Shown here: in pieces, positions 26,613 to 38,100 of the stretch
Position numbering within the stretch: position 1 is the stretch's first letter
Layout of the letters: each line of letters opens with the position of its first letter
DNA from: Jaapia argillacea MUCL 33604
Lineage: Eukaryota > Basidiomycota > Agaricomycetes > Jaapiales > Jaapiaceae
Assembly (NCBI GenBank): GCA_000697665.1
Contig: KL197728.1
Span: 254,813-318,812 of the forward strand
DNA: 64,000 nucleotides
Direction of reading: 5' to 3'
The notes under the pieces: model-generated
The model's database searches: none
Seen by the model: the letters and a program-made list of their open reading frames with translations, nothing else
Told to the model about the DNA's origin: nothing
Made by a program: the position numbers and the translations under genes

Positions 26613-29533
26613 CTAATCTGTCTTGAGGCGAAGGTCTCTCCGCGAACCAGCATAAAGGCAACCGTTCCATACCGGACCGAGGCGCACGGTGCTCGTACCT
26701 GTGTGACGTAGTGAGCTCTGGGTCAATCTTAAATGTCGCGCAACATACCTGCATGGCGAACTGCTCCGCCGTCGGGTGCCCCCTTGTCCCCCCAATACAT
26801 TTGCGGCGACCATTCATCAACGAGGTCGAGGAGGGTGGGGATGTGACCATATGCGCAAGGTTGAGATCCAGACTGACCCCAGATGGCGACCACAGTGATG
26901 AATAGCGCCAGGGGAATCAGGGATGCTGTAAAATTGAAAACCTTTCGACGGCAAACACGTTGGTGAGATCGAAAACGATCAATAGCAGGAGCAAAGGGAA
27001 GTTTACCTGGTAGGGACGAACAACCAATCCACCAAGCACAATTGGGAGCAACGACACAGCGTTGCCAAACAACCAGTGGATAATGGGCTTCGCAATGAGC
27101 AGAGTCATGCTCTGCCAACTGGTAAGAATGACAAGGACTGGATTTCGAGGCTTCGTGCCCTCCTCGCTCTCGGAGGCACGTCTCCACGTCTTCTCGTCCC
27201 TAGTTAAGACAACCAAGAGTTCACAGCAATGGAGGCCGAGTGTCAAAACTGCCTGAGCAGCGGTAACGACTGCCAGCGCCATCCAAAAGAGCGAAGGTTC
27301 CAGACCAAGGCCTGGAGAGTAGCCCGATAGGTACACCAATGGAGAGTTGCTCGAGGGGAGGAAGGACCAGCTGCCTTTAAAGCTTGCACGATTGTACGCG
27401 AAGACTCCCCATGCTGCACCCACAACGATCAACCCCCACACAAAATATACGACGAGATGCACATCTTGGTGACAATTCCAGGGCGATGGCTGTTTTGTCG
27501 ATGGTGGAATGGGAGTAGTGTCGTCATTTTGGCAGTCGATCACCGAGCGCATGCATCGACGTGGTGTTCCTGTCAGTGAGCCTGTACTCGCTGCGGCCAT
27601 TGCGATATCCAAAGGGCTGCTGCTCCATGTGTAGACATTCCGGATAGCGACCGCAAACACCGCAAGCACGGATTGAAGTAAGATGGCAATCCCAAGCACC
27701 ATTAGGGGCAAATATGAGATGATGACTCCTGGGGAATATCTGTTTGTGGGGATTGCCACGAAGACGAATGAACTGGACACGTAGGATACGACGAGGGAGA
27801 TTGCGAAGATGGCGTTAAAGATGTAACCATTGAGGGAGACGATGCTCCCTGCTGGCTGGAAAAGACGTAGGTTGGCATTGAATTCGAGGGTACGACTATC
27901 GCAAAGTGCCCATGTCAAAGATACTGAATGGACGTAACCGGAAGCTTCGGTGATGATTGCAACGACGATGTTAAGGCCAAGTCGGCATGCTTCCACCCAG
28001 TACGACTGCATGGTAATGCATCTACAATGAGATCAGCGTCCAGCCCCAAGCACTGCAAGGACGGAGAGTCAACACTTACGCCCATTTCTCTGACAGAGCG
28101 GCCTGGATCCAACTGGAAGGAAGGTTGCAATTACCAGAGAGCTTTCCTTGAGCGGCTCGAGATCGGATATTTTCGCTGGCTACAATCAATCCGGCCCCGA
28201 ACAAGATGCTGAGAAACAGGGTTAACATTGTCAACACCTTGGCAAGTGTGCCCCGGTCATAGCCATCAAGGCCCTTCATCCGGGAATCCCTAGGAAGCAT
28301 ACCGAAACTCGACTCCTGAGTGTGCGCCGAGTGGTATGAACCACGATCGGATCCATGATTGAATTTGGGCGGAGGGTAGGAATAACCTCCTGAAGAAGCA
28401 TAGGTGGATTGAGACCATGAACTGTCTTCCGCGCGATGCTGCAGACGATTCTCATTCAGTGAAGTTGGTACAACAGGGCAAAAGGAAGCGTACCAGAGTC
28501 GGCCGTAACCTAGTATAACCACGCTTCCTGCGCCTGAGATACACAGGAAGCATGAGGATGCAGGCCGATATGAAACCCAAGAGCCCCACTATGATGGCTG
28601 CGGTCGACACCTTTTTACTTTGGGGTGGATTTCTTACATCCGCGTGACCTGAAAAGAGTTTTACTAGCAGCGCGTTAACGTCGCGGCGGCACACACACCT
28701 GCGCTGGATATATTTTGAGCTGTGGTAACGTCGAACGTTGCGTTTGGCCATGTCTTAGCTACAATAGAGAGGAAGGCACAGTTTGGTTACGATCGATGGG
28801 GGGTGAGAACATTGGCGCGCACGATTTGTTGTTGACCAATAAGGGAGGATTGTGTCGTTGGGTATTGGAAGTGACGAGGGGAAATATCTTGATCACCAAA
28901 GTGTCAGCACCGCACACTCGGAAAGCAAGAGAGACGACGTACGTCGTGGTAGAAGCAATGTTGCCACAATCAGCAGAGTACGCCTCCCAGCTAGAGGAAG
29001 GCAGGTTACATTCGGATGATAACAGGAATATTTGAGATCAGCTTACCCGAGGACATTCTCCCCTTGGCAAACAGTACACGCACTGAGGAGGTTGTATGCG
29101 GCCCAAGAACTACAGGAGCATTTGGAGGAAGTTACTTCCATGAAAAGAATCAAGTGAAGTGCTCAGATGGTCACTCACCAGGAGCACAACTCCCCTGTAG
29201 ATTGCGAGGCCGGAGAGTAACTTTGACCAGGTTGAAGAGGCGGCACGAGGGGTGAAGCTAAAATAAATGGTTCAATTTCAACGCGCATTCACGGGCGGAA
29301 AATGAGGACTGACGATCTATGGTACACTGTTCCACAAGATACGCAACAACAAGGCAGGGCGATTGGGTCATCGAGTTGTTCATCCATGCATAGTTATCCC
29401 CACATGCTGGGACGGAAACGTCGCGGGATTTGACCAGGGCATAGGTAAGGGTATTTGACCACGCGAGGGTCAAACAGAGGGAGAATAACTCGGCCAGCGG
29501 GTATCCTTGAAGCCCATATAATCGAGGAATCAT
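26613..29533 (-). CDS. Predicted fusion: Cys-rich single-pass ectodomain plus polytopic membrane domain
   Basis: The start at 29533 gives MIPRLYGLQGYPL with a hydrophobic leader, then NNSMTQSPCLVVAYLVEQ. Exons downstream join to SYSPASQSTGELCS, CSSWAAYNLLSACTVCQGEN, WEAYSADCGNIASTT, FPSSLPIPNDTILPYWST and WPNATFDVTTAQN. This is a Cys-rich extracellular domain type common in agaricomycetes. A transmembrane helix (VSTAAIIVGLLGFISACILM) and RRRKR stop-transfer follow. A phase-0 intron, 28439-28493, joins the tail to a Ser/Tyr-rich linker that runs without a stop into a polytopic region from about 28250 (GTLAKVLTMLTLFLSILFG, then MQSYWVEACRLGLNIVVAI). That region has about eight helices and ends YGHIPTLLDLVDEWSPQMYWGDKG and RHAGTSTVRLGPV, with the stop at 26613-26615. 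Function is unknown. If it is two genes, the second would start near 28300. Confidence 0.7.
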
Positions 29534-31220
29534 AATAAGGGTATCGTGGGGTGAAAGTCTTGAGGAGAGATGCAGGGAAAGAGGTTGGGTTTACGTCGCC
29601 CAAAAAGCAGCGCACATTAAGCGCTTGAGTGCCTGAACCCGGCTGAATGACTGCTTACTTCGGCTGGAGGGCTGTGCTTGCAGGTACAGATCTTGTCCCC
29701 TGCTGTATATCACAAAACACAGCCCCGTTCAGCGTTGATTGCAGGTCGGTTTTTGTGGAATGGTTATGCGGGATTCAAAAGAACTGAGATATTTTTGCTT
29801 CGATCCTGGAAGAAGGGCATCAAACCCGGGGTAGAATTGATTTGCTTTCTCGGCCACGTGGCATCTAGCCACTTTCAGAACCATTTCAACTTAAAGTTCA
29901 ACGTTCAACGTTAACCCTCGGGCTGTCTGCTCCTTTCTCCTCTCTTTCGCTGAACATAAATGTGCAGGAACTCCTGACCACTTTCCAGACGTAAAAAGTT
30001 CAATTGTGATTCTAAGGAAGCCATATTGCTCCTCTACGGGCTCTGGTTAAAGTTGTACACAGCTCTATCGACCGATGGCAGTGCCCGTCCAAATAGCTGT
30101 CAGTGCTATGTATGCATGACAACTTGTGGATCGCCTGGAATCCTGCCTGTCATGGGGATCAAGGAGGATCAAGGAATTTGAGGAATGACCACACAGAAAT
30201 CTCGCTTTGCCGAGTTCTTGTGCGATCCAAGAATATTGCTTTCGATGTGGCCACGGTTCGGTACTACAAGACGAAAGGCGTGCAACAGCGCTTTTACAGC
30301 ACAGTGTCTAATCTCCATCACCTCAAACGAGGCAAGGACAAAGATAGCGTCGAAGCAACTATCCCGGTGTGACCGAGACAGCCCAAAGTATTTTTTCCCC
30401 GACACTGGTAGAATAAAATACATGAAGACTACTATCGGTTGAGGTTGGGTGGGTGACGCCGCAAAGATCGATCACTGAGAGGACAGTGATGAGACGTCAG
30501 CCGAGAGCGAGGGTTGCAATAGCAATGAACGTACCTGGGGGGACAGTGAGATTGAGGAGAGACTGTCCTCCCAGGTATATATGGCCCTCGTCTTGAATGA
30601 GATTCGCAGCCCGAGCGCGGCGGTGCTGGATACGACGGAATGCGGACATTCCGCAAGCGGGTCCTGATCTGAAGTCAAAGGCTTGCAGATTAGACTGAAT
30701 TAAATACAATTAAAATACGATGGTACAGCTGAGATGCTGAAGTTTGACGACGACAAGCAACTGAGGAGATATGCAATTTGGCTGGGACGATTGGACCCGC
30801 CAACGAAATCATGACGGTAGCTTAAGGTGACACAGACCGTTGGGCTTATCATATGAACCAACACCTCAGTAAAAGCTCGAGGACAACGCGATTCTTGTCT
30901 CGCACCCATCCACCACGGTTGATCATGAGGCCTGAGGCCAAGACGATTAGCGAGCAGAGGGGAGGACAGCTGGCGATGGTGCGAACCCAGCATTACCGAA
31001 TGTTCCGCATTCGCAAAACCTCCCCTGCTTGGCCAGTTAACAACAGCGGATGGATACGAGACAAATGTGGTTCACGGAACAGAGGCTCTGGTAAGGCTGT
31101 CTGCGCCACTTGTCCAGTTAGGTCAGTAGGCACACGTGTGACTACGTCGCGTCATGTCACGAATCGCGTTCCGTCACGTCACAGAATCTGGTTCGCGTCC
31201 CACCACCAAACTCGAGCACC
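29534..31220. other. Long intergenic region; no supported gene
   Basis: About 1.7 kb. Small open frames occur on both strands, for example minus 30497-30649 (start MSAFRRIQHRRARAANLIQ), which could be spliced by a GTACGT...CTCAG intron at about 30479-30535. The continuation has no recognisable character. No transposon or RNA gene was seen. Confidence 0.45.
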
Positions 31221-32203
31221 ATGCCAGGTCCCTCCAATTCCAACAAGAAAAAGAAGGGGAATACAAAGAAAAGAAAGAGCCGGACTACTCGGGACGTCAC
31301 CCCATCGGAGCCTGCATCTCCACTACCACAGTCCATATCGCCACCATTGCCACCCCTTCCAATCGATTCACAGCTACAAAAATATGTTGACTTAGACATT
31401 GACGACTCCTCCGTCCTACCCAAAGCCCCTTGCATCGTCGATCCTGGTAACGGACCACGTGTCCGAGATGTTGCAGCATTCCTTTCAACATCTTTCGCCG
31501 CTTCACCTTCCTACGACGACGACTTGTGTGCAGAATTTGCTCAACCCGAGGTTCTGGAAATGTTATGTACGGTTTTGCCTCAAGAGATGGCTCTAGTGAG
31601 TTGTCTTGCGGATGCTGCTCCGAATGGTCCTTATGCTCGGTTCGTAGATTCTTTGGTACAACAAGACACGTCTTAGCTCTCGTATATGTCCAGCATGCCA
31701 AAGATTGTATTGCCTGGGTGACCTCCTGAAAGATCACTTGACAGAAAGTAGAGACCTCCTGAACATCCACCGATCTCCCCTTCTTCCTCGTGAACAAGAG
31801 ATCAGCGGGTTATGTGAGTCAAGTTTGCAATGGTCAGTCGAGTAGTACTGACTGGACATGTTAAATCGTAGGCTCTCCCGTTTGTTTTATGCTCGCCTCG
31901 TACAACTATCAACAAGCAATACACTCGACGTGGGGTCGTATGGCGGAGGAGCTCGACGATAAAACTTGGGAATATCTCCATGGTTCTGGGTCTGGGATAG
32001 AGGATATGGGGTTAGGGATGCTCTTGAGGATGGCGAGGCTTCATGATCTTGGGCTGGGACAATTGTGCTTCCCAGATATGGATCTAGAGTCCGATGGCTC
32101 GTCCGACGAGTCGACCCTGGAGGTAGAAGAAGTGAATGCGATATCTGGGAGGTCCAAATCCGCCGAATTGGTCAGGAGGGGTCGTTCGGGAACTATTTGC
32201 TGA
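31221..32203 (+). CDS. Conserved-looking unknown protein with Lys-rich N-terminus and CxxC motif
   Basis: The start is CACCATGCCAGG, giving MPGPSNSNKKKKGNTKKRKSR, which is strongly basic and could be a nuclear or nucleolar signal. Then come a Pro-rich spacer, RVRDVAAFLSTSF, FAQPEVLEMLCTVLPQEMALV, RICPACQRLYCLGDLL (one CxxC), CSPVCFMLASYNYQQAIHSTWGRMAEELDD and an acidic tail with SDGSSDESTLEVEE. The frame is restored by an intron at 31640-31676, only 37 nt, and a second intron from about 31816 to 31870 that joins SGL to CSPVCF. The ordered, mostly helical centre suggests a folded domain. I do not recognise a named family, and the single CxxC plus CSPVC may or may not bind zinc. Confidence 0.65.
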
Positions 32204-33211
32204 TAGTGTGTTTCCACTTGATTTATTTGTGCATTTATATACCATTCGTTGATATACCAGGTGTCCACCTCTCCGTGTGCTGCAGTGTTAGCTAGCTAAG
32301 CAAGGCTGTTGTTTTGTTTACATGACAGGTTGAAAAGACCCGAATGTGCCGTTGGGGATAAGTATGACCCACTCAAAACCCACTAATCATCCCGAGGGGA
32401 TGACGTTTTCAAGACGAACTGCGCTTTTACAACTTCGTACTTACAGTACAAGTAGCCAACAAGCAGCCCAGGTATATCAATTATGAGGGAATTTCAGCAT
32501 GGCCTCGGAAGCACCACGTCTAAGTTACAGTAGTCGCGAACCACACGCTACCACACGGCTATGGTAAGCATCTTCAATTTTACCTTTGATCCCTGTTGCC
32601 GTTTCGTTTTCCCCACCCCCTGCGCCGATCCGTTCTCGCTGACTGTACCCGATTTTAGCACTTCCTCGAGTGCTTGGTGGGAAGTTGCGCATGTGTACTG
32701 ACGAACTGGTTCAGTCTTGGCGGCATCTTTTCTCTGGTCCCTCTAGCCGAAAATCGGCCGGATAGCTTCCTCGGTTCCCATTGAACCTGATATCATCCGA
32801 GGCACTTATTATCCGTAAATGCCATCGTTTCTGCGATGGTCGCTCACTGGTACTAGTACTGGATTGCTCCCATTGCAAGTCCCCGAGTTCTCTTTCGGAC
32901 GCTTTCACAACTTTCCGGGCTGCTATAGGGACCACGTGAAGTCGGGAGGTGAGAAGATTCGCCAGGCATGAGACGGCAAGACCAAGTGTGGGGCTTCTAC
33001 GGCTTCAAGATTTGATTTCGTCAGGCTGCAATCGCAACTTCCCCTTTTCCAACCACCGAACACCTATCGAGATCTTTCCCCCTTCCTCACTCGTCCTTTC
33101 GGATGTCCTGCTTGGAGCTGGAGCTTCGCACAGGATCCTTCGGTGAGTACGTCTCCTGTTGTATCCCAATATGGCGTAGGGTTGACAATGAGCACCATCT
33201 TCCAGCGGTAA
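32204..33211. other. Intergenic upstream of the DUF6533-like gene
   Basis: About 1 kb. A short plus-strand frame at 32499 (MASEAPRLSYSSREP) and several minus-strand frames are present, but none can be extended by splicing into anything recognisable. Confidence 0.5.
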
Positions 33212-34651
33212 ATGCTCCAGCATGCCCCCGATTTCGCAGAACTCCACGCCGCGCGAGCAGTCAACCAAAGTTCATGTAAGATTCGACATCCTGGCTCGAT
33301 ATGGAACTCCTACAACCTATCTCATTGTGCTCTCGTAGTGGCATCTCTCACGTTCCTAGTGTGGGATGTATGTATCACATTCGCAGATGAGGTGGAGTGT
33401 GTCTGGAGGTGAGTGCCCGTCATTATTGTACGATTCTTCAGGCGCTGACGAGAACCAGCCGGCCCGTCACTAGCTGGACAAAGTGGATGTTTCTGTTTGT
33501 TCGTTATTTTTCTATCTTGACACAGATGTGCGTGTGTTGTCACAATAATGAACTTAACTGACGAAACTCCCGTATCCCAGTGCACTTCTGTTTGTCGGCA
33601 CAGAACTTGGCGTTGAAGTCGGTCTCACTAGGCCGGATGCTTGTGTTGGGTGGTACATATTCCAAGCCGTAGCCACGCAGATCTTGATAGCTTGTGCAGA
33701 TGTTGTTTTGATGGCCAGAGGTATTTGAATCTCCTCCTTCTGACTTGACCACTACATTATATTTTTTGACGTTCTATAACCAGTTTATGCCCTATATAAG
33801 AGAAAACGGTGGATTACTATGACCCTCTCCGTCTTATTCGTAATGGAACAAGTTGTGATGGCTATCAGCCTACGATATGTCGTCCCCGGCCTACAATTTA
33901 ACGACATCTGCATTGTTACAAAGTCACCACCCGCTATGGTTGTCTTCGGGTGAGAGCGTCCTCAAATTGTGCACTAATCTCCTTCGTGGCTAAATATTCT
34001 ATCTATATGCAGGGGAGCAGCGCTCTTATTTCAGTTCTTCCTGTTCGCTCTGACCCTTGTCAAATTCGTGTCTGCTCTCCGAGCCGGATGGGGTCGAACT
34101 CCTCTCATTTCCTTGCTCGCGGTTGATGGAACATGGGCCTTTGGGCTGATCCTTTGTGCGCCATTATTGGCTCCCCTTAAATTGGTTGCTAATCGCCGGT
34201 GGGTTAGGTATTTTCCTCCTCAACGCTATATTCTATATCGTCATCAACAATGCTACATCGGCAATTGGTTTTGCGTGAGTCTTCACTACTGCCTTGCTTG
34301 TCGGATACTGAAGATTTCTTGATGATCAGATGGCTCCTGTCCTTGCTACCTTTTTCGGTGAGTGTACATCCTGGGCATATTCTCGAGTCACGAAGATAAC
34401 CGTTTCGATAGTGCTGCAGGCTAATTTTGAACCTAAGCCGCTATGGAAAACCAAATGCCAATGGGCACCTCTCCACCCAGGCGGCCGAGCTCACAACCCA
34501 CATACCTGAGGTTTTTGGCCCCGCCAGCTTTGACCACATAGGTGACATCGAGATGATTCCCGTTTCACGAAGAGCGATTCTTCCTTCCCATGGTTATATC
34601 TCTGGTATTAGGGATGGTTGTACAGGCCTGTCGAAATCTGTATCACACTAG
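33212..34651 (+). CDS. Polytopic membrane protein, DUF6533-like family
   Basis: This belongs to the large basidiomycete family of seven-helix membrane proteins carrying the DUF6533 domain. The chosen start at 33212 gives MLQHAPDFAELHAARAVNQSS. Splicing at GTAAGA...CTCGTAG gives LASLTFLVWDVCITFADEVECVW, the family's signature first helix with the acidic DE pair. Next are SRPVTSWTKWMFLFVRYFSILTQ, GWYIFQAVATQILIACADVVLMARVYALYKRKRWI, VLFVMEQVVMAISLRYVVPGL, GAALLFQFFLFALTLVKFVSALRAGWGRTPL and LILNLSRYG. The protein ends in a cytoplasmic tail with HIGDIEMIPVS. About eight exons. Function is unknown; a receptor-like role has been suggested for such proteins only by topology. Confidence 0.8.
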
Positions 34652-35117
34652 TTTCTGTTGAGAGTTTGCTTGGGAACTCCGTGTTGTAACCTCGCTATCT
34701 TCTGAATTCCCCTGTTCTCTGATGTCCCTCATAAGAGGAAGGCCACTGAAACAACTGATTCGTGCACGGTGGAATTGAGCTGCCTCGGCTGTCGCGTGTT
34801 GCACGACCAGTCACAACTGTGGCTTGTGTGACGGAGTGACTCGGACTCTCGCGATTCTGCACCCCTCCCTCCCCTGCTGTTCAATCGAGTGGACCGACCC
34901 TCCCTGGCATACTCCCCTTGCACGTTTTTTGACGTTTGTTTCAGCATGTCTGCCTTGGCGAGTTCCTCAAAAGGTCTCGCATACGCTCAAAGTTTGCTTC
35001 CTATCTTTCTCCTCGACTTTGCTGCTCAACTCTTCCTAAGGAAGCAAGTTGTCAGTCCCTGCCCCTGTTGGTGAGGCCCTTCTCTCAGTGAAATAGTTGT
35101 GACTCTTGCTGAAGGCA
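34652..35117. other. Intergenic; nothing recognised
   Basis: About 470 bp between the DUF6533-like stop and the start of the SNF2 gene. No gene or clear motif. Confidence 0.55.
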
Positions 35118-38100
35118 ATGATAGAGTCCGACTCGGACCCCGAATTCCAAGCTGGGGCATTCGTGTATGAAACCAAGAAGCAGGCCAACAAGACTTCTGC
35201 GGGGAAGAGCCCTCGTCGGAGGGCGAAAAGGAGGAGTGATGTGTTAGATGATATCCAACCTCACCGAACTCGTACGCAACGTGTGCCATCCGTCGTCTTC
35301 ATCCGTTTATCTCCCTACAGGGAAGCTATTTAGAGTGCCCACATCGTCCCAAAATCCCCTCGCGGAATTATTCGGTACCAACAACTACCACTTTCTGAGA
35401 CTGTGTCCACACTTAGTGCCCTCCATATAGATGTTGATCTTGGCCTACACTCTGCATCCGAAGAGGAAGTACTTGACGAAGGCAACGACATTGAGCTTGA
35501 ACTTGACGAAGAACGACAGGAGAGTGATGACCATCGAAGTTTTGAACGACCGTCCCCTCATACTAGGGCATTCACCCCAAGTTCTCACTCCTCGATGGGC
35601 TTGAAGAACAATCCTCCGGTTATACGACAAGATTCAGTCACTGGTACGTTAAATTTTCATAGGTTGTCAGATTATCGGATATCTGTGTAATCCTGCCTGT
35701 GAAGAGTCGGACACTGAGGACGATGATGTTCTGGTGTTGCCGAAGCGTAAATCCTCCCCCTCCGCGCTTAACCCCTCTGCCCCGCCATCGAAGAGGTTAA
35801 AGCCTGCTGGTAAGTATACTTGACCCCTCCCATAAAATGTTGTCTATTTAACCTATGACTGGTCGAAGATGATTCGTCCACCGAATCCGACTCCTCTAAC
35901 TCCTCTAACTCCAACTCTGCGACCCACAATATCCCTCATATAAGACCTAGTAGGTGCCTTAGCTTATTGAAGATGTCGACTGTGAATAAACACAGGTCAA
36001 TCCTTCCAGCAACAAACCCAGCATCTCAAGAACCTGATGATTCGGAAACGGAATCTGAGTCGGAATCTGAGGCTTTACCGAATCCCTCCCTCGACCCTCG
36101 TCCCAATTTCCCTCTCACCGCTGATCAAAAATTCCAAACGTCCATGATGCTTGATCGCGAGCAAGGTATCATGGTACCAGCAAGTATAAACACATACCTT
36201 CGCGAGTATCAACGAGAGGGTGTCAAATTCTTTTGGTCACAATACAAGAAGGGTTGCGGAGGTTTACTCGGGGATGACATGGGTTTGGTGAGTTCAATTA
36301 GTTCGACTCATTCATTATTGATTTTCGTTACCTTCGAGCATTTTAGGGTGGGTACATCCATCTACGCTTATTTCACGTATAGTTTATCTTGCAAAATTTT
36401 CAGGTAAAACGATCCAAGTCATCTCCTTTCTCTCGGCCATCATGAAGAAACATGGAGATATTCGCGATCTTAATCGTCGTCGGGAGCATGTCTCCAAGCT
36501 TCAAGACCTCCCCTCATGGAAGAAAAGCAGGCAGCTTCCTGCTCCCAATGCTACATGGCCTACATGCTTGATCATAGGCCCAAGTTCGGTGGTGCATAAC
36601 TGGGAAAGAGAATTTCAGACGGTTCGTTTGATTTAGTGATAATCGGGAGCGTTGACCAAGATTGTCATAGTGGGGATACTTTGAGGTCGGTATTTACACG
36701 GGCACGCCGAGTGAGAGGGAAGAGGTCCTTGACGATTTCAAGATGGGCCGCCTCGACGTCGGTATGTACCCATCAACGTTCTTGCTTCGATCAAGCCTCA
36801 CCCATAAGCGCACTTTCAGTGCTCACATCCTTTGACGTCGCCCGTCGAGACATCGCCCTTCTCGACGACCTGGCCTGGTCGTTGATTATAGTCGACGAAG
36901 TCCACCGTGTCAAGAACCCTCGCGCCAAAATAACTGAAGCATATAATCAATTCTTGCCGGAGGCCATTCGGTTTGGGCTGACCGGGACAGCTATCCAAAA
37001 CGCGTATACCGAGCTTTGGACCATTTTGAATTGGTGTGTCCCGGGAAGGATTGGGACAATGAATCAGTGGAAAGGTTATATTGCAAATCCTTTGGTCATT
37101 GGGCAGAGTGCGGGAGCTACACAAGAGGAGAGGGCGAAAGCTGCTGTGCGTTCCTTCACTCTCCTTATTTTTGTTGGAAAAACAAAATGTCCCTCCTTTT
37201 CAAGGTGGTGGCTGCGACTCTCAAGGAGAAGTTGTTACCGAAGTACTTCAAAAGAAGGTGGGTTTCGTCACTGTTGGCCCACGACGTTTACAATGAACTC
37301 CTCCCGCAGAACCAAAGACTTGATCAAACATCAGGTGCGTTTGACCCAATCTGCCGCCATTTTACAACGTTAATGTCCCCATCCAGTTACCCAAGAAAAC
37401 TGATGAGGTCATATTCTGTCCGTTGACTCCAAAGCAAGTTGAAGTCTACAAGAGAATACTTGGTTTAGATGAAGTTCAGCGGTTAACTCGCAAGGACGAA
37501 ATCTGCGATTGTGGTTCCCAAAAGCAGTCAGTACTGTCCATTCTTCTTGTCGCATGATTTGACCACACCGCGATCAGGAGGAAGTCTTGTTGTCACCCCT
37601 ATGGGAAGGGTGACCTCTTCAAATATATGACCACTCTGATTAAGGTCTCCAACCATCTTGCCCTAATTCTGCCATGTAAGCTTGAAGATGATATCCACCT
37701 ATTTGAGACCTCACAGTCTACCCTCCGCAGCCCCGAAGGACTCTCCAGAACAGGTGAGCTACCGCACATCGAGGAATTTCGGCATACTCACTTTCAAATA
37801 AGACGGCGCGAAACCGGGAATTGTCTGCGATGGCATTTCCGGATGGTAACGCTCCCAAGTATGGCCCAGCTATCCTACAGCCTCAATTCTGTGGTAAATG
37901 GGTGGTATGTCAATTCTGATTCATGAATCTAGCGCTCGTTACCAGATAATTCATAGGTTTTGGAGGGCCTCTTGAGCGAGTGGTCCAGGGATCGCACAAA
38001 CAAAGTCCTTATTTTCACGAAGACAACAAAGCTGCTGGATATGTTAGACTTTCATCTTTCGTCTCAGAGTAGGATCCCCCCTCTTTCTTGTCTCATAGCC

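Noticed and set aside
30440-30710. Minus-strand small frame (MSAFRRIQHRRARAANLIQ) with a plausible GTACGT...CTCAG intron, resembling a tiny mitochondrial protein
   Set aside because: After splicing the continuation has no recognisable character, and no family of similar length and sequence came to mind; chance cannot be excluded.
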